A stretch of 64,000 nt of DNA from Prochlorococcus sp. MIT 0701 (GTDB lineage: Bacteria > Cyanobacteriota > Cyanobacteriia > PCC-6307 > Cyanobiaceae): assembly GCF_000760295.1 (NCBI RefSeq), contig NZ_JNBA01000024.1:1-64000 (forward strand), given 5' to 3'. A model generated the notes under the pieces. That model saw nothing but the letters and a program-made list of their open reading frames with translations, made no database searches and was not told the DNA's origin. The number at the start of each line of letters is the position of its first letter. Within the stretch, counting starts at the first letter, position 1. The translations under genes were made by a program, and so were the position numbers. Positions 9,228 to 19,722 of this stretch are shown piece after piece.

Positions 9228-9469
9228 CCGCCCAGCTTGTTCCTGATCAGCAGATTGATTTGCGCGGTACTCCCTGCCCGATCAATTTTATTCGTTGTCG
9301 CTTGGCTCTTGAGGGTCTTAAGGCCAACGAACGTCTTCAGGTGGATCTTGATCGTGGGGAACCTGAGGCGATGGTGGTTCCAGGGTTAGTAGAGGCAGGG
9401 CATTGCGTCGAGATTATTGCTCAGGAAATCACTTGGTTGAGGTTGATGGTGACCTGTGGTGGCGGCTGA
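9224..9469 (+). CDS. TusA/SirA-like sulfurtransferase
   Basis: 81 residues, typical of the TusA fold. The motif [12 protein letters not shown] contains the expected nucleophilic cysteine of the CPxP-type site, with Ile-Asn replacing the usual residues after Pro. Such proteins carry persulfide sulfur for tRNA thiolation or cofactor synthesis; which acceptor applies here cannot be read from the sequence. The start ATG overlaps the dnaJ stop (ATGA). The 3' end overlaps rsgA by 14 bases, implying translational coupling. Confidence 0.85.
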   Translation: MTAQLVPDQQIDLRGTPCPINFIRCRLALEGLKANERLQVDLDRGEPEAMVVPGLVEAGHCVEIIAQEITWLRLMVTCGGG

Positions 9470-10421
9470 CGCGCCGCGGCTTGCAGGGATGGTCGTGGCC
9501 TTACAAGCCAATTTTCTCGAGGTAGAACTCGAAACTTTTCATCCGTCTTCATTGGTGAGATGGACACGATCAACTGATGCTGAACCCTTGCGCTTGCTTT
9601 GTACTCGTCGAACGCGTCTTGACCATCGCGGGGCTGCAGTGCATGTGGGGGATCGAGTTTGGGTGGAAGCAATCGATTGGCAGGAGCTTCGAGCTGTGGT
9701 TGGTGATGTGGAACCTAGGCAGAGTTGGATCAACCGCCCGCCAGTCGCCAACGTTACGGCTGTTTTTGTTGCCTTGGCAGTCAAGCAGCCTTGCTTTGAC
9801 GCTGACCAAGCGAGTCGTTTTCTACTGTCCGCTGAGCAGACTGATGTTGATGTTCATCTCATCCTCACCAAACGCGACCTGATCACTTCGGATCAGCTAG
9901 AGCAGCAGCTAGTGCGGCTGAGGAGCTGGGGGTATCGGCCTATGGCGGTCTCTGTGCAGACCGGAGAGGGGTTGGGTGCCCTAAAAAACAAACTCAGCAG
10001 TACACGACTTGCTGTCTTTTGTGGTCCTTCAGGTGTGGGGAAGACCAGTTTGCTCAATCAGCTCTTACCCGAGCTATCCCTGCGCGTAGGTGCTGTTTCT
10101 GGACGGTTGCAACGTGGCAGGCATACCACTCGTCATGTTGAACTCTTTCGACTGTGCGAAGGATCTCTTGTTGCAGATACACCAGGGTTTAATCGACCTG
10201 AACTTCCTGCTGATCCGCGCAAGCTTGCGGTGTTGTTTCCTGAATTTGATGGACAGATGGAAGATTATCCCTGCAGATTTAGGGATTGTTTCCATCGCGA
10301 TGAGCCCGGTTGTGGGGTCGACAAAAGCTGGGAACGATATCCAATCTATAAGCGTTTTTTGGAGGAGATGGAGTGCCTCAGTCGCTCATCCCGGGGAGGT
10401 TCAGGTTCAGGCCTCCTGTGA
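9456..10421 (+). CDS. rsgA: Ribosome small-subunit maturation GTPase RsgA
   Basis: 321 residues from a GTG at 9456. RsgA (YjeQ/EngC) is a circularly permuted GTPase that checks 30S maturation. In order there is an OB-like N-terminal domain, the G4 motif TKRDL, then G1 [10 protein letters not shown] and G3 DTPGF. G4 preceding G1 is the permutation. The C-terminal zinc site is [14 protein letters not shown]. It closes the grpE-dnaJ-tusA-like-rsgA run. Its last 44 bases overlap the convergent ebfC-like gene. Confidence 0.94.
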   Translation: MVAADAPRLAGMVVALQANFLEVELETFHPSSLVRWTRSTDAEPLRLLCTRRTRLDHRGAAVHVGDRVWVEAIDWQELRAVVGDVEPRQSWINRPPVANVTAVFVALAVKQPCFDADQASRFLLSAEQTDVDVHLILTKRDLITSDQLEQQLVRLRSWGYRPMAVSVQTGEGLGALKNKLSSTRLAVFCGPSGVGKTSLLNQLLPELSLRVGAVSGRLQRGRHTTRHVELFRLCEGSLVADTPGFNRPELPADPRKLAVLFPEFDGQMEDYPCRFRDCFHRDEPGCGVDKSWERYPIYKRFLEEMECLSRSSRGGSGSGLL

Positions 10422-10719
10422 GTTCTTCCATTTGCTCTTTCATGGTTGTGGTGGAGTGCTCGTAGGCGGATTGAAGAGCGGCCAAGATCGCGGTTTCGCT
10501 TGCATCTTGTCCTTCGGCAAGCAGTGAGGGTTCAAGACGCACACGCAGTGGTTGCTGGTTGCCAGATAGCCAGATACTTGCTCTGCCGTCTGGGCTGCTG
10601 CCCTCAATTTCCATGGCATCTAGCTCTTCCTGCAGTTTTTGGGCGTTTTGTTGGATTTGTTGGGCCTTGCGGAAGGCTTCGGTGAGTTGGCCGAAATTGG
10701 GAAGTCCGAACCCTGCCAT
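10378..10719 (-). CDS. YbaB/EbfC-family nucleoid-associated protein
   Basis: 113 residues, the usual size. The N-terminus is followed by a helix rich in Gln ([18 protein letters not shown]), then the beta sheet segment and a C-terminal helix ending in [10 protein letters not shown]. Family members are DNA-binding dimers that decorate the nucleoid. Position beside murB and murC is conserved in marine picocyanobacteria, as far as I recall. It is 24 bases downstream of murB and likely shares its transcript. It overlaps the rsgA 3' end on the other strand. Confidence 0.9.
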   Translation of the reverse strand: MAGFGLPNFGQLTEAFRKAQQIQQNAQKLQEELDAMEIEGSSPDGRASIWLSGNQQPLRVRLEPSLLAEGQDASETAILAALQSAYEHSTTTMKEQMEELTGGLNLNLPGMSD

Positions 10720-10743
10720 TGCGTTGCTGGAGGAATGGGCAGA

Positions 10744-11667
10744 TTAAGCGGTCGCTTCGAAACCAAGTCGTTTCACTTCAGGATGAAGCATCACTCCATG
10801 GGCCGTCTGCACCCGTTGCTGGATGAGGGTGATCATTTGATTGATGTCGGCAGCAGTGGCTCCACCAATATTGACGATGAAGTTGGCGTGAATGGGGGAG
10901 ACTTCAGCTCCACCAATGCGGTGACCTTTTAGACCCAGCGCTTCGATTAGACGACCAGCTTTGAGTGGTTCTGGGTTGCGAAAGACACTTCCGCAACTAG
11001 GCAATTGATAAGGCTGGGTCGTCGTGCGATGAGTGAGGTTTTTATGTGTGATTTGATTGAGCTCCTTGTGATCATGGCCGGGGTCTAGGCGGAATCTGGC
11101 TGAGAGCACGACGAGTGTTTTTTCCTGCAAGAGACTTTGTCGGTAGGCGTAGTCAAGCTCTTGGCGGCTCAGTTCAAAAGGGCCCTCGCCATTGAGGTCG
11201 ATGACTTGCACAGATTCCAGCCAGTCGGCTGTGCAGCCGCCCTGGGCTCCAGCATTCATGACTGCTGCACCACCAACTGTTCCAGGAATCCCAACGGCCC
11301 ATTCCAGGCCATGCAGGCCAGCCTTTGCGGCGCGTTTGGAAAGGTTGGGGATTGGTTCACCGGCCAAGGCTTCGACAATGCCAGTCTTTGGATCTAGGTC
11401 GCTTCCTTGGAGCTTGCGCATGCAAAGGCTCAGGCCTGGCAAGCCAGCGTCGTTGATCAGTAGGTTTGATCCTGCTCCGATGACTCGACAGGGCATCTTC
11501 TGTTCATAGGCCCAAGCAATCAGTGTCTGTAGTTCCTCCACGCTGCTGGGTGATGCAAACCATTCCGCAGGTCCTCCGACGCGCCAGCTCGTGAAGTTGG
11601 CAAGAGAAACCAGTGGTTGGGGCTTGATCCCCTTCACTAGGGTCAGGCTGCCAGGGAGGGTGGGCAT
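10744..11667 (-). CDS. murB: UDP-N-acetylenolpyruvoylglucosamine reductase
   Basis: 307 residues. MurB uses FAD and NADPH to reduce UDP-GlcNAc enolpyruvate to UDP-MurNAc. Visible are [12 protein letters not shown] (FAD domain start), [32 protein letters not shown], and SCGSVFRNP with the catalytic Ser region. [16 protein letters not shown] is near the C-terminus. This is the short (type II) form. The start overlaps the murC end by 25 bases, so the two are coupled. Confidence 0.95.
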   Translation of the reverse strand: MPTLPGSLTLVKGIKPQPLVSLANFTSWRVGGPAEWFASPSSVEELQTLIAWAYEQKMPCRVIGAGSNLLINDAGLPGLSLCMRKLQGSDLDPKTGIVEALAGEPIPNLSKRAAKAGLHGLEWAVGIPGTVGGAAVMNAGAQGGCTADWLESVQVIDLNGEGPFELSRQELDYAYRQSLLQEKTLVVLSARFRLDPGHDHKELNQITHKNLTHRTTTQPYQLPSCGSVFRNPEPLKAGRLIEALGLKGHRIGGAEVSPIHANFIVNIGGATAADINQMITLIQQRVQTAHGVMLHPEVKRLGFEATA

Positions 11668-13109
11668 CTCTTTGCGTTGTCAAGACGTGTCAGTTGTCTC
11701 CATAGATTGTTGATATTGCCTGCACCCATGGCGAGGACCAGGTCACCTTTGAGGCTGTGTTTTTGCACCAATAGGGTTAGTTGATCAAGGTTTTCAGCTA
11801 CGGCGACTGGCAGGCTGGGGTGTTGGCTTCTGATCGCTTTAGCCAGGTTCTCACTAGTGGCTCCCTGAATAGGGTTCTCTCCGGCGCTGTAAACGGGTGC
11901 TAGCAGCACAGCATCAGCTTCACCGAGTGCCCTTGCGAAGTCGTAGAGAAATTCGCTTGTACGGCTGAATCGATGAGGCTGGAATACGGCAAAAATGCGT
12001 TTGGGTGGGTTTGGTAGTTGGCTGCGACCGCTATTTACAATCAGTCGGGCCATTGCGAGTGTGGCGCTGACTTCGCTTGGATGGTGGGCGTAATCATCAA
12101 CGATTTGGCGACCCTCCCAGGTGCCTCGGAAGTCGAAACGGCGTCCAGGAGGCTGCAGGTCAGCAAGACCTTGTTGAACGTCCTCAAAAGACAGGCCTTC
12201 GAGTCTGCAGGCCGCTATGGCCGCCATAGCGTTGCTGAGGTTGTGAAGTCCGGGCATCGGCAGTGTGATTTGCCCCATCCGTTGGCCCTGCTCGTAGATG
12301 TCCGCAATCGTTTGATCGCCATTGAGGCAAATTGGTAAAGCTGCAAAATCAACACCAGCTGAGGTTTTGACCGACCACCAAGCTGTGGCATCGAAATGCT
12401 CCTTGAGAATTGGGCAGTCGAAGTTGGCGAGTAGTCGTCGGCAACCTCGGCCGAATCGCTTCATGGTGTTGATCAGTTCATCAAGATTGGCGTAGTGGTC
12501 GGTGTGATCTAACTCCAAGTTGGTGATCACGCCGAGCGTTGCCTGAAACTTGACGAGAGAGCCATCAGATTCATCAGCTTCTGCTACTAGCAGTCGTCCT
12601 TTGCCCGCATGGCCGTTGCTGTCGTAGTAAGGCACGACACCACCAATCACAGCTGTTGGGTCTTGATCGGTTGTGGCCAGCAGTGTGGTGAGCAGGGTGC
12701 TGGTTGTGGTTTTGCCATGGCTCCCGGCTACTGCGATGGAGGGTTGTGCCTGAATCAAGGCAGCAAGGAGGTCTGAGCGATGCAAGATTTTCAATTGAGA
12801 CAGCTTGGCTGCCTTGAGCTCAGGATTGCTCTTGGGAATGGCTGTGCTGATCACCACCAAAGGAAGGAGATCGACGTTGCAACAAATGGCATCGATGTTT
12901 GCTGCGCTCTGATCGCGGAAGACCCTTACTCCTTGAGCTCGCAGGCGCTCAACGGTAGTGTTTTCCCGTGTATCTGAGCCGGACACGATATGACCTCGAT
13001 TCACCAGGATTAGAGCTAGGGCAGACATGCCGATGCCGCCAACACCTATGAAGTGGATGGGTTGCTGGCGGTTGAGCGTGCTGGTCAATGGCCAAAACCA
13101 TAGGCTCAA
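11643..13109 (-). CDS. murC: UDP-N-acetylmuramate--L-alanine ligase
   Basis: 488 residues. MurC adds L-Ala to UDP-MurNAc using ATP. The N-terminal Rossmann motif is [14 protein letters not shown]. The Mur-ligase P-loop is [11 protein letters not shown] near residue 130. EADESDGS and [10 protein letters not shown] follow, then [10 protein letters not shown] and QPHRFSRT in the C-terminal domain. First gene of murC-murB-ebfC-like. gap2 lies divergently upstream, leaving about 170 bases for both promoters. Confidence 0.96.
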   Translation of the reverse strand: MSLWFWPLTSTLNRQQPIHFIGVGGIGMSALALILVNRGHIVSGSDTRENTTVERLRAQGVRVFRDQSAANIDAICCNVDLLPLVVISTAIPKSNPELKAAKLSQLKILHRSDLLAALIQAQPSIAVAGSHGKTTTSTLLTTLLATTDQDPTAVIGGVVPYYDSNGHAGKGRLLVAEADESDGSLVKFQATLGVITNLELDHTDHYANLDELINTMKRFGRGCRRLLANFDCPILKEHFDATAWWSVKTSAGVDFAALPICLNGDQTIADIYEQGQRMGQITLPMPGLHNLSNAMAAIAACRLEGLSFEDVQQGLADLQPPGRRFDFRGTWEGRQIVDDYAHHPSEVSATLAMARLIVNSGRSQLPNPPKRIFAVFQPHRFSRTSEFLYDFARALGEADAVLLAPVYSAGENPIQGATSENLAKAIRSQHPSLPVAVAENLDQLTLLVQKHSLKGDLVLAMGAGNINNLWRQLTRLDNAKRCPPSLAA

Positions 13110-13237
13110 AAGATAAGTCAGTCTTGGGCTGAAAGCCCGTGATTCTTATGTTTTGGAGAGGTCCAGCCGGGGTTGACCTTGTGCCAGGTATGGGCCGCCT
13201 CCTCATCCGGAACAGCGGAAAGGGCAACCTATTTCTG

Positions 13238-13243
13238 TATGAT
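13238..13243 (+). promoter_or_regulatory. Possible -10 box for gap2
   Basis: TATGAT lies about 38 bases before the gap2 ATG. It differs from the TATAAT consensus at one position. No good -35 element is visible 16-18 bases upstream, so this is a weak prediction. Confidence 0.3.
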
Positions 13244-13280
13244 CGGCGGCCACTTCCCTTGCGGTTTCCCCGTTTTTGTT

Positions 13281-14303
13281 ATGACTCTGCGCGTTGCGAT
13301 CAATGGATTCGGCCGAATCGGTCGCAACTTCATGCGTTGTTGGCTAAGCCGTGGTGAGAATACTGGGATTGAAGTGGTTGGCGTCAATGTCACTTCCGAC
13401 CCTAAGACCAATGCTCATTTGCTTAAGTACGATTCAATTCTTGGACAGATCAAGGATGCTGAGATCGGTTATACCGATGACACTTTTGTTATCAATGGCA
13501 AAACAATTAAGTGTTTTTCAGATCGCAACCCCTTGAATCTTCCTTGGAAGGAGTGGGGTATCGATCTTGTGATCGAGTCCACCGGGGTTTTCAATACTGA
13601 TGTCGGGGCTAGTAAACACATCGAGGCTGGTGCGAAGAAAGTGATCCTCACAGCTCCAGGTAAAGGAGATGGTGTTGGCACATATGTCGTGGGCGTGAAT
13701 GCTGATCAGTACCGTCACGGTGATTTCAATGTTCTCAGTAATGCCAGCTGCACAACCAATTGCCTGGCACCAATTGTGAAGGTGCTTGATCAGACCTTTG
13801 GGATCAATAAGGGCCTGATGACCACTATTCACAGCTACACCGGTGATCAGCGGATCCTCGATAACAGCCATCGTGATCTTCGTCGTGCTCGTGCGGCAGC
13901 CATGAATATTGTTCCGACCTCAACTGGCGCTGCCAAGGCAGTGGCTTTGGTTTATCCACAGATGAAGGGCAAGCTCACGGGTATTGCCATGCGTGTTCCA
14001 ACCCCAAACGTTTCAGCGGTAGATCTGGTGTTTGAGTCCGGTCGTTCCACGACTGCTGAAGAAGTGAATGCTGCACTTAAGTCGGCTTCTCAGGGTGGCA
14101 TGAAGGGAATCATTAAATATGGTGATCTTCCTTTGGTTTCTAGTGACTACGCCGGTACGAATGAATCCACCATCGTTGATAAGGATCTCACGATGACTAT
14201 TGGCGACAATTTGGTAAAAGTGGTTGCTTGGTATGACAACGAGTGGGGTTATAGCCAGAGGGTTGTCGATCTCGCTGAGATTGTGGCCAAGAATTGGAAG
14301 TGA
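13281..14303 (+). CDS. gap2: NAD(P)-dependent glyceraldehyde-3-phosphate dehydrogenase, Calvin-cycle type
   Basis: 340 residues from the ATG at 13281 ([14 protein letters not shown]). An upstream in-frame ATG at 13173 would add 36 residues with no family match. The active-site Cys is C157 in SNASCTTNC. The segment [15 protein letters not shown] after the cofactor domain is the form seen in cyanobacterial and plastid Gap2/GapA, which work in CO2 fixation with [15 protein letters not shown] near the C-terminus is also standard. A strong terminator follows. It is expected to be highly expressed. Confidence 0.96.
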   Translation: MTLRVAINGFGRIGRNFMRCWLSRGENTGIEVVGVNVTSDPKTNAHLLKYDSILGQIKDAEIGYTDDTFVINGKTIKCFSDRNPLNLPWKEWGIDLVIESTGVFNTDVGASKHIEAGAKKVILTAPGKGDGVGTYVVGVNADQYRHGDFNVLSNASCTTNCLAPIVKVLDQTFGINKGLMTTIHSYTGDQRILDNSHRDLRRARAAAMNIVPTSTGAAKAVALVYPQMKGKLTGIAMRVPTPNVSAVDLVFESGRSTTAEEVNAALKSASQGGMKGIIKYGDLPLVSSDYAGTNESTIVDKDLTMTIGDNLVKVVAWYDNEWGYSQRVVDLAEIVAKNWK

Positions 14304-14352
14304 TCTTTCAGGGGATTACTTTTTTCTGAGCTTCTAGCTTCTTTTTGAGTTA

Positions 14353-14380
14353 CAAACCCCTCCTATTAGCGAGGGGTTTG
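14353..14380 (+). terminator. Intrinsic terminator after gap2
   Basis: A perfect 10-base-pair stem (CAAACCCCTC paired with GAGGGGTTTG) with an 8-base loop is followed by TTGTCTTTCTTTATT. It sits 49 bases after the gap2 stop and just before the convergent thiL stop. The stem may also help stop transcripts arriving from thiL. Confidence 0.88.
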
Positions 14381-14390
14381 TTGTCTTTCT

Positions 14391-15380
14391 TTATTGGAAA
14401 TGTTTGAAGCTTGAGAAGTTGCTCACTTCTCCTTTGCCATGCGCCCATTCCACTCGAGGTGGGCCTTTTTCCATGACCCCAATGACTTGGCTTGATGGAA
14501 GAACCTGCAGCCAAGCGGTGGCCCATTTGGGTGGCAGGCTGAGAATAAGTTCAAAGTCTTCTCCGCCGTTTAGGCACCAGCTATCCCAGTGTTGGCCTAG
14601 TGGCCAGTCAGGGTCTTTGGGTAGGTCTGTTGGATCAAGAATCGCCCGGCAACCGCTGCTTCTGCAAAGGCCTTGAACCGCTGCCAGAAGTCCGTCACTA
14701 CTGTCGGTGCCCCCAGCTCGCCATGGAAGCTCCTCAGGCTTACAGGTTTGAAGAGCGTGGAGCGCCTTCAGACATGGTTGAGGGTGTTGATGAGCTTCTA
14801 TCGCTTTTTGTTTGAGTTTGTCTGGCAGCAGGGTTGCTTCTATTAGTGGATCTGAGCGTAGTAGGGCCAGGCCAAGGCGGCTGAGGCCATGGGGACCACT
14901 GACGACAAGAGAATCTCCAGGTTGGGCTTGGGAGCGGTGCAACCGCACTGGCCCGAGAGTGCCCAGGGCGGTGATTGCGAGTAGTCGTTGATCCCCTCGG
15001 GAACAGTCGCCGCCTAGCAAGGTCCCCCCAAACTGTTTTAATGCGGCTTCTATGCCTAAATAAACCCCCTCTACCCAGTTCCAGGGGGTATCTGGAGGGA
15101 CTACAAGTCCCACCGTGATACCCAGAATTTGATCAACGCCACTGGCTGCTAGGTCAGAAAGGTTGGCGGTTACGCAACGCCAACCCACATCTTTTGGAGT
15201 CGTGGTGTCTTCGCTGAAGTGAATGCCTTCCACCATGACGTCGGTGTTAATGAGGAGTTCTCCTTCATTGGTGTGGACTTGCGCTGTGTCGTCGTCAAGT
15301 TGGCCAGCAGGAGCAAAGCGGGCTAGGCGATGCAGTAGTTCGTTTTCACCAAGTTGGCCCAGGGTTTCGCCCATACACAA
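14391..15380 (-). CDS. thiL: Thiamine-monophosphate kinase
   Basis: 329 residues (or 327 from the ATG at 15374). ThiL phosphorylates thiamine monophosphate to thiamine diphosphate. The N-terminal DDTAQV and NTDVMVEGIHF segments bind substrate and metal. VTANLSDLAASG, LLGGDCSRGD, SLVVSGPHG and the later GTDSSDGLLA and NGGEDFELI all fit the ThiL/PurM fold. It starts a few bases after the cyclophilin gene on the same strand and is probably co-transcribed with it. Confidence 0.94.
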   Translation of the reverse strand: MCMGETLGQLGENELLHRLARFAPAGQLDDDTAQVHTNEGELLINTDVMVEGIHFSEDTTTPKDVGWRCVTANLSDLAASGVDQILGITVGLVVPPDTPWNWVEGVYLGIEAALKQFGGTLLGGDCSRGDQRLLAITALGTLGPVRLHRSQAQPGDSLVVSGPHGLSRLGLALLRSDPLIEATLLPDKLKQKAIEAHQHPQPCLKALHALQTCKPEELPWRAGGTDSSDGLLAAVQGLCRSSGCRAILDPTDLPKDPDWPLGQHWDSWCLNGGEDFELILSLPPKWATAWLQVLPSSQVIGVMEKGPPRVEWAHGKGEVSNFSSFKHFQ

Positions 15381-15384
15381 GTCC

Positions 15385-16467
15385 TCAGGCGTGGGGCTTC
15401 AGCCGATCGGCTCCATCGACAACTTTGATGGATAAGATTTGATCACCAACTTCGAGTTTTTTAAGTAAATCGCTACCTTCAACGACATAGCCAAAGGCTG
15501 CATTGCGGCCATCCACCAAGTTGAGACCCGCTGGAGTTAATTCTGCATCATAGAGAAATAGAAAGAACTGGGAGGAACCGTCGTCTATAGCCTGGTCGGA
15601 ATGAGCCCATCCGAGTGTGCCAAGGGCGGCGAATGGGAGGACTGGTGTGGCTTTGTAAAGACCGATATCTTCAAAGGTTTGGTTGTAAAAAGGAGTTGCT
15701 TCTTCTGGAATACGGATTTCCAGAGGCACTTGCCGTTCTTTCTTGGTTGTTGGGTCGATGTATCCGCTTTCAGGTCCTGTGGGGTCACCGCTTTGTAGTA
15801 CGTAATTGTCTTCAGCGCGTGTGAATGGCAATCCGTCATAAAAGCCTTTGAGAGCTAGGTCTACGAAGGCGCCTGCTGTTAGTGGGGCGTTGTAGCCATC
15901 AATGACAGCATTGATGTTCCCTTTTGTGGTTTTGATTGACACAGTTGCTCGTCCAAGAAGCCGCGGTAGTGAGTTGAATTCCTCAGGGATGGTGTAAGGA
16001 AAATCATTCACCAATAGCGCTTCTAGATCACCGATCTGCTTGAGACTCTTGCGACGTAGGTCTATGAAGCCATCTATGTTTTGGTTACTTGCTTCATCCC
16101 CTAGGGCCTGGACCGTTTCTCCTAAGGATTCCAAAAGGGCCTCACCCTCTTCTCGAGATGCTTCTGGGATGGCTTCGAGGATGCTCTTTTTGCGGGTGAT
16201 TACTAGGTACTGGCTAGAAGCAGCAGCTTCGTTTAGGGCGACCCAGCGATTGCCCTTTGAAGATCCAACGACTTTGCTAGTGGCCTCAAGGGTGTCTTGC
16301 ATTTTGCGGAGATCTTTTTGTTCGATTGGTAGGGCATTTCGCAGGATTGCGGCACCATCCGTCACTGCACTTCCAGTTGGCAGAGCAGCCAGAACAGGAT
16401 CACCCCAATTCAGTAAAAGCACTGCGAGCACTGTGATTAGGCTGGTCAGTAGAGGTGTATTTGGCAT
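15385..16467 (-). CDS. Lumenal/periplasmic cyclophilin-type peptidyl-prolyl isomerase
   Basis: 360 residues from the ATG at 16467. A longer open frame to 16638 overlaps efp and looks unused. The N-terminus has a signal peptide (hydrophobic [11 protein letters not shown], then VLAAL near residue 28). A mainly helical region (about 40-165) follows, then a cyclophilin domain with [21 protein letters not shown] and [10 protein letters not shown]. This two-part plan resembles plant CYP38/TLP40 and cyanobacterial homologues, lumenal proteins tied to photosystem II assembly. The cyclophilin active site is divergent, so isomerase activity may be weak. Divergent from efp. Confidence 0.86.
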   Translation of the reverse strand: MPNTPLLTSLITVLAVLLLNWGDPVLAALPTGSAVTDGAAILRNALPIEQKDLRKMQDTLEATSKVVGSSKGNRWVALNEAAASSQYLVITRKKSILEAIPEASREEGEALLESLGETVQALGDEASNQNIDGFIDLRRKSLKQIGDLEALLVNDFPYTIPEEFNSLPRLLGRATVSIKTTKGNINAVIDGYNAPLTAGAFVDLALKGFYDGLPFTRAEDNYVLQSGDPTGPESGYIDPTTKKERQVPLEIRIPEEATPFYNQTFEDIGLYKATPVLPFAALGTLGWAHSDQAIDDGSSQFFLFLYDAELTPAGLNLVDGRNAAFGYVVEGSDLLKKLEVGDQILSIKVVDGADRLKPHA

Positions 16468-16532
16468 GTGGAACTCTTCTTGTGCTTGGACTTTGGCACA
16501 GCCGTATGATCCCTCTGATCCGTTCAGCGGGA

Positions 16533-17093
16533 ATGATTTCAAGTAACGACTTCCGCACTGGCACCTCGATTGAATTAGACGGTTCTGTTTGGCGTGTAGT
16601 CGAGTTTTTGCATGTGAAGCCGGGTAAGGGCTCAGCATTTGTGCGTACCAAGTTGAAGGCGGTGCAGAGCGGCAGCGTGGTGGAAAAAACCTTTAGGGCT
16701 GGGGAGATGCTTCCCCAGGCCTTGCTTGAGAAGTCGACCCTTCAACACACTTATATGGAGTCCGGAGACTATGTCTTTATGGACATGTCTAGTTATGAGG
16801 AAACCAGGCTTACAGCGCAGCAGATCGGTGACAGTCGTAAATACCTCAAGGAAGGGATGGAGGTGAATGTGGTCTCATGGAACGGAAATCCTCTTGAGGT
16901 GGAGCTCCCCAATTCTGTGGTGCTTGAAATCACTGAAACTGATCCTGGTGTCAAGGGTGATACCGCTACCGGTGGTACTAAGCCTGCCATCCTTGAGACT
17001 GGTGCTCAGGTAATGGTTCCTTTGTTTCTTTCTGTGGGCGAGAAAATTAAAGTCGACACACGTAACGACAGCTACCTAGGTCGCGAGAACTAA
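16533..17093 (+). CDS. efp: Translation elongation factor P
   Basis: 186 residues from the ATG at 16533 ([10 protein letters not shown]), the usual length. EF-P relieves ribosome stalling at polyproline. Domain I has the loop VKPGKGSAF with Lys at the tip, the residue modified in many bacteria. Domain III ends with [16 protein letters not shown], the family signature. A longer frame from 16455 is not needed. The stop shares one base with the accB start (TAATG). The efp-accB pair is common in cyanobacteria. Confidence 0.97.
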   Translation: MISSNDFRTGTSIELDGSVWRVVEFLHVKPGKGSAFVRTKLKAVQSGSVVEKTFRAGEMLPQALLEKSTLQHTYMESGDYVFMDMSSYEETRLTAQQIGDSRKYLKEGMEVNVVSWNGNPLEVELPNSVVLEITETDPGVKGDTATGGTKPAILETGAQVMVPLFLSVGEKIKVDTRNDSYLGREN

Positions 17094-17587
17094 TGGCCAT
17101 GCAGCTCGATCATGATCAACTGCACCAGTTGCTGGCAGCCTTGGCGGAAAGCGACATTCAGGAATTTCGCCTTGAGGGCGATGATTTTCGTCTTGAGGTC
17201 AGGCGGAACATCCCTGCAGCAGCAGTGGTTGCCCCGGTGATGCCGTTGTCTTCTACTGTTGAGATGCCTTCACCGGCTCCAGAACCTAGAGTTGAGATGG
17301 TCGGACCTGGTACTCCGCCTCCAGCGGTACCAGGTTCCAGAACTGATTTCCTGGAGGTAACTGCACCGATGGTCGGCACGTTTTATCGGGCTCCTGGCCC
17401 TGGGGAATCTTCGTTTGTAGAAGTCGGCAGTCGCATAGGTGTCGGTCAGATCGTGTGTATTTTGGAGGCCATGAAGTTGATGAATGAGTTGGAATCTGAA
17501 GTCAGTGGCGAGGTGGTTGAAATCCTTGTAGATAACGGCACACCAGTGGAGTTCGGTCAGGTTTTGATGCGTGTTAAGCCTGGCTGA
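17093..17587 (+). CDS. accB: Biotin carboxyl carrier protein of acetyl-CoA carboxylase
   Basis: 164 residues. The C-terminal biotinyl domain has the biotin-accepting lysine K128 in EAMKLMNE and starts at APMVGTFYRAPGPGE. The middle (about 40-85) is a Pro/Val/Ala-rich hinge. BCCP carries carboxybiotin between the biotin carboxylase and carboxyltransferase parts for fatty acid synthesis. It overlaps efp by one base. Its stop directly abuts the pdxA stop on the other strand with no spacer. Confidence 0.96.
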   Translation: MAMQLDHDQLHQLLAALAESDIQEFRLEGDDFRLEVRRNIPAAAVVAPVMPLSSTVEMPSPAPEPRVEMVGPGTPPPAVPGSRTDFLEVTAPMVGTFYRAPGPGESSFVEVGSRIGVGQIVCILEAMKLMNELESEVSGEVVEILVDNGTPVEFGQVLMRVKPG

Positions 17588-18619
17588 TCAGCGTGATTCC
17601 GTCAGTTCCCAGGCTGCTTTGAGGGCGGCCAACATGCTGTCGGGTCTGGCACATCCCTTTCCGGCAATGTCAAAGGCGGTGCCGTGATCAGGTGAGGTGC
17701 GTAGAAATGGAAGCCCAAGGGTGGTGTTTACGGCAGAGTCGAAAGCCAGCAGCTTCATTGGAATTAGACCCTGATCGTGGTACAAGGCCAGGATGCCGTC
17801 TGGGGTGTTGGCGCATGGGATGCCATGCCAAGCCTTTGCAGCTGAAAGCCAACATGTGTCGGGAGGTAAAGGACCGTCCAGTTGAATCTCAGGATGCTCG
17901 GTTTTCCATTTGTTCAGCATTGGGATCAACCATTTCAGCTCTTCATGGCCCAGTTGGCCTTGCTCACCGGCGTGGGGATTGAGGCCAGCGACTGCAATGG
18001 ATGGATCGGTTTTGAATCTTTGGCAGAAGGTCTTGAGTACGTTGAGCTTCGCTCTAACCAACTCAGGGGTCAGCACTTTTGGGACTGCTGCTAGCGGGAT
18101 ATGGGTTGTTGCTAGCAGAGTGTTGAGTCGCCATCCGTTTTGAGGTGAGATCGCGGTGAAGAGCATGGAGGCTTGATCAGCTCCCACCAGTTCTTTAAGT
18201 CGTTCGGTTTGACCGGGATAGTGATGGCCTGCTGCATGCCAGGCATGCTTGGCAATGGGAGCGGTAACAAGGGCGCGGGCTTGACCCTTCAAGAGGAGTT
18301 CTGTTGCCTTTGTCAACCATCGAAAGCTTGCGGCTCCACTCTGTGCTGTGGGGTATCCAGGCTGAAGTGTGCTCTTCAGGGGTAGATCTTGGATATCGAG
18401 GTTCTTTGGATTGGCTAGGGGAGCGATTCCTTGAGCTTGTAATTGGGCATAGGTGAGTTCCAGGCTTTTTCGACAGCCAACAAGCTGTGGATGCAGCTTT
18501 GATGGCAAGCTTGATGAAGCGAGGGCCTTTAGGGTTACCTCCATCCCGATGCCAGCGGGATCGCCCATGGCGATAACGATAAGTTGATTAGCGTCAAAGC
18601 CTTCAGAAGGCATAGCCAT
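17588..18619 (-). CDS. pdxA: 4-hydroxythreonine-4-phosphate dehydrogenase
   Basis: About 343 residues from the ATG at 18619; 18613 also possible, and a longer frame opens at 18664. PdxA oxidises 4-phosphohydroxy-L-threonine in pyridoxal phosphate synthesis. Visible are AMGDPAGIGMEV at the start, LVTAPIAKHAWHAAGHHYPGQTE with metal-binding His, GLNPHAGEQG, LYHDQGLIPMK and RTSPDHGTAFDIAGKG. All are characteristic. Its 5' end overlaps or abuts a small plus-strand membrane protein gene, so the exact start is uncertain. Confidence 0.94.
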   Translation of the reverse strand: MAMPSEGFDANQLIVIAMGDPAGIGMEVTLKALASSSLPSKLHPQLVGCRKSLELTYAQLQAQGIAPLANPKNLDIQDLPLKSTLQPGYPTAQSGAASFRWLTKATELLLKGQARALVTAPIAKHAWHAAGHHYPGQTERLKELVGADQASMLFTAISPQNGWRLNTLLATTHIPLAAVPKVLTPELVRAKLNVLKTFCQRFKTDPSIAVAGLNPHAGEQGQLGHEELKWLIPMLNKWKTEHPEIQLDGPLPPDTCWLSAAKAWHGIPCANTPDGILALYHDQGLIPMKLLAFDSAVNTTLGLPFLRTSPDHGTAFDIAGKGCARPDSMLAALKAAWELTESR

Positions 18620-18857
18620 GATGCGCTGGTTGCTGCTTGGTTTGCTGTTGTTTGGTCTTGGCACCGGTTTGCGAAATGGCTGGTTGGTGGTGCATTGGAG
18701 TCAGTTTTTGCGCGATACCGGGTTGACATTTATCGATCCAGAGAAGCCCTTGAATTGGAACGAGTTCATTCTTGGTGGTCCTGATCGGGAACGTTCAACA
18801 ACTAAGGAAAATTCGTCTGTGAGACCTGGAAACCTTCTGCCAGATAACAGTCTCTAA
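18618..18857 (+). CDS. Small single-pass membrane protein, unknown function
   Basis: 79 residues, or 78 from the second ATG at 18621. An N-terminal hydrophobic helix (WLLLGLLLFGLGTG) precedes a soluble part with FIDPEKPLNWNEFILGG, then a polar tail. I do not recognise a family. The composition looks natural and the frame is the only open one in this gap, so I consider it real. It starts inside or next to the pdxA 5' end on the other strand. Its last 56 bases overlap the convergent SDR gene. Confidence 0.55.
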   Translation: MMRWLLLGLLLFGLGTGLRNGWLVVHWSQFLRDTGLTFIDPEKPLNWNEFILGGPDRERSTTKENSSVRPGNLLPDNSL

Positions 18858-19722
18858 GGCCGGAGTGATAGTTGGGATGCATCAGGGAATAGCCAAGGTC
18901 GCGGCATAGGAGCTGATTGCTTACCCTGCGATTCTCTTGCCAGAAGGAGAGTGCCATAGGATTCATTTGTGCAGCGGCAACTGCAAATGGCTCAATTTCG
19001 GGCAGGGACTGTCCCAGTAGTTGGGCTGCGAATCCGAGGACGTCTGTATACGCTGTTGGCATGTCATCGGTGACGTTGATCACGATGGGTCGCTGTCCAT
19101 CAGCAGCGCATTGGATGAGGTGCAGGATGGCTCCTGCGATGTCATCGACATGAATTCTTGAAAACACCTGGTTGGGCTTGTGGATCATTCTGCTTTGACC
19201 TGTGTTGACGCTTTGAAGCACTGAGCGGCCTGGTCCGTAGATGCCTGGCAGCCGCAGAATCTGTAGGGGTAATCCCGAAGCTTGCCAGGCATCTTCACAG
19301 GCCAATCTTCTTTTGCTGCGTGCTTGCTGAGGCTGAGGATGATCGATTTCTGTGACCCATCGTCCTTGGCGATCTCCGTAAACCCCTGTGGTGGAGAGAT
19401 AGCCAACCCATTGCAATGGCAATGTTTTGAGCTGGTCGCCCAAGCATGTCAGTACTGGATCTTTCCCATCGGCTGCTGGCGGTATGCAGCTGAGTAAATG
19501 GGTGACTCCTTCTAGAACTTTCCTGGCTGGCAACAGCTTGGTGGCACTATCAAATGCTATGTCTGCGCCTGGGCTGTTGATGTCTCGGCGGCTGCAGATG
19601 GCAGTGCTGCCAAGTGCTCTCGCCAGAGCCACTACATGCTGGCCACTGAATCCTCCACCGAGAACCAGCAGTTTTGAGCCGGCAGGGAGGGGCGGACTCT
19701 GCTTGACAAGTTCTGTAAGCAT
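18802..19722 (-). CDS. NAD(P)-dependent SDR / epimerase-like protein
   Basis: 306 residues. The N-terminal Rossmann motif LVLGGGFSGQHVV marks an extended short-chain dehydrogenase. YLSTTGVYGDRQG contains the catalytic Ser-Thr and Tyr region. LRLPGIYGPGRS and a later FSRIHVDDIAGAI resemble YeeZ-type epimerase/dehydratases. The substrate is unknown. The plus-strand gene upstream is divergent, so the two likely share a short regulatory region. Confidence 0.85.
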   Translation of the reverse strand: MLTELVKQSPPLPAGSKLLVLGGGFSGQHVVALARALGSTAICSRRDINSPGADIAFDSATKLLPARKVLEGVTHLLSCIPPAADGKDPVLTCLGDQLKTLPLQWVGYLSTTGVYGDRQGRWVTEIDHPQPQQARSKRRLACEDAWQASGLPLQILRLPGIYGPGRSVLQSVNTGQSRMIHKPNQVFSRIHVDDIAGAILHLIQCAADGQRPIVINVTDDMPTAYTDVLGFAAQLLGQSLPEIEPFAVAAAQMNPMALSFWQENRRVSNQLLCRDLGYSLMHPNYHSGLRDCYLAEGFQVSQTNFP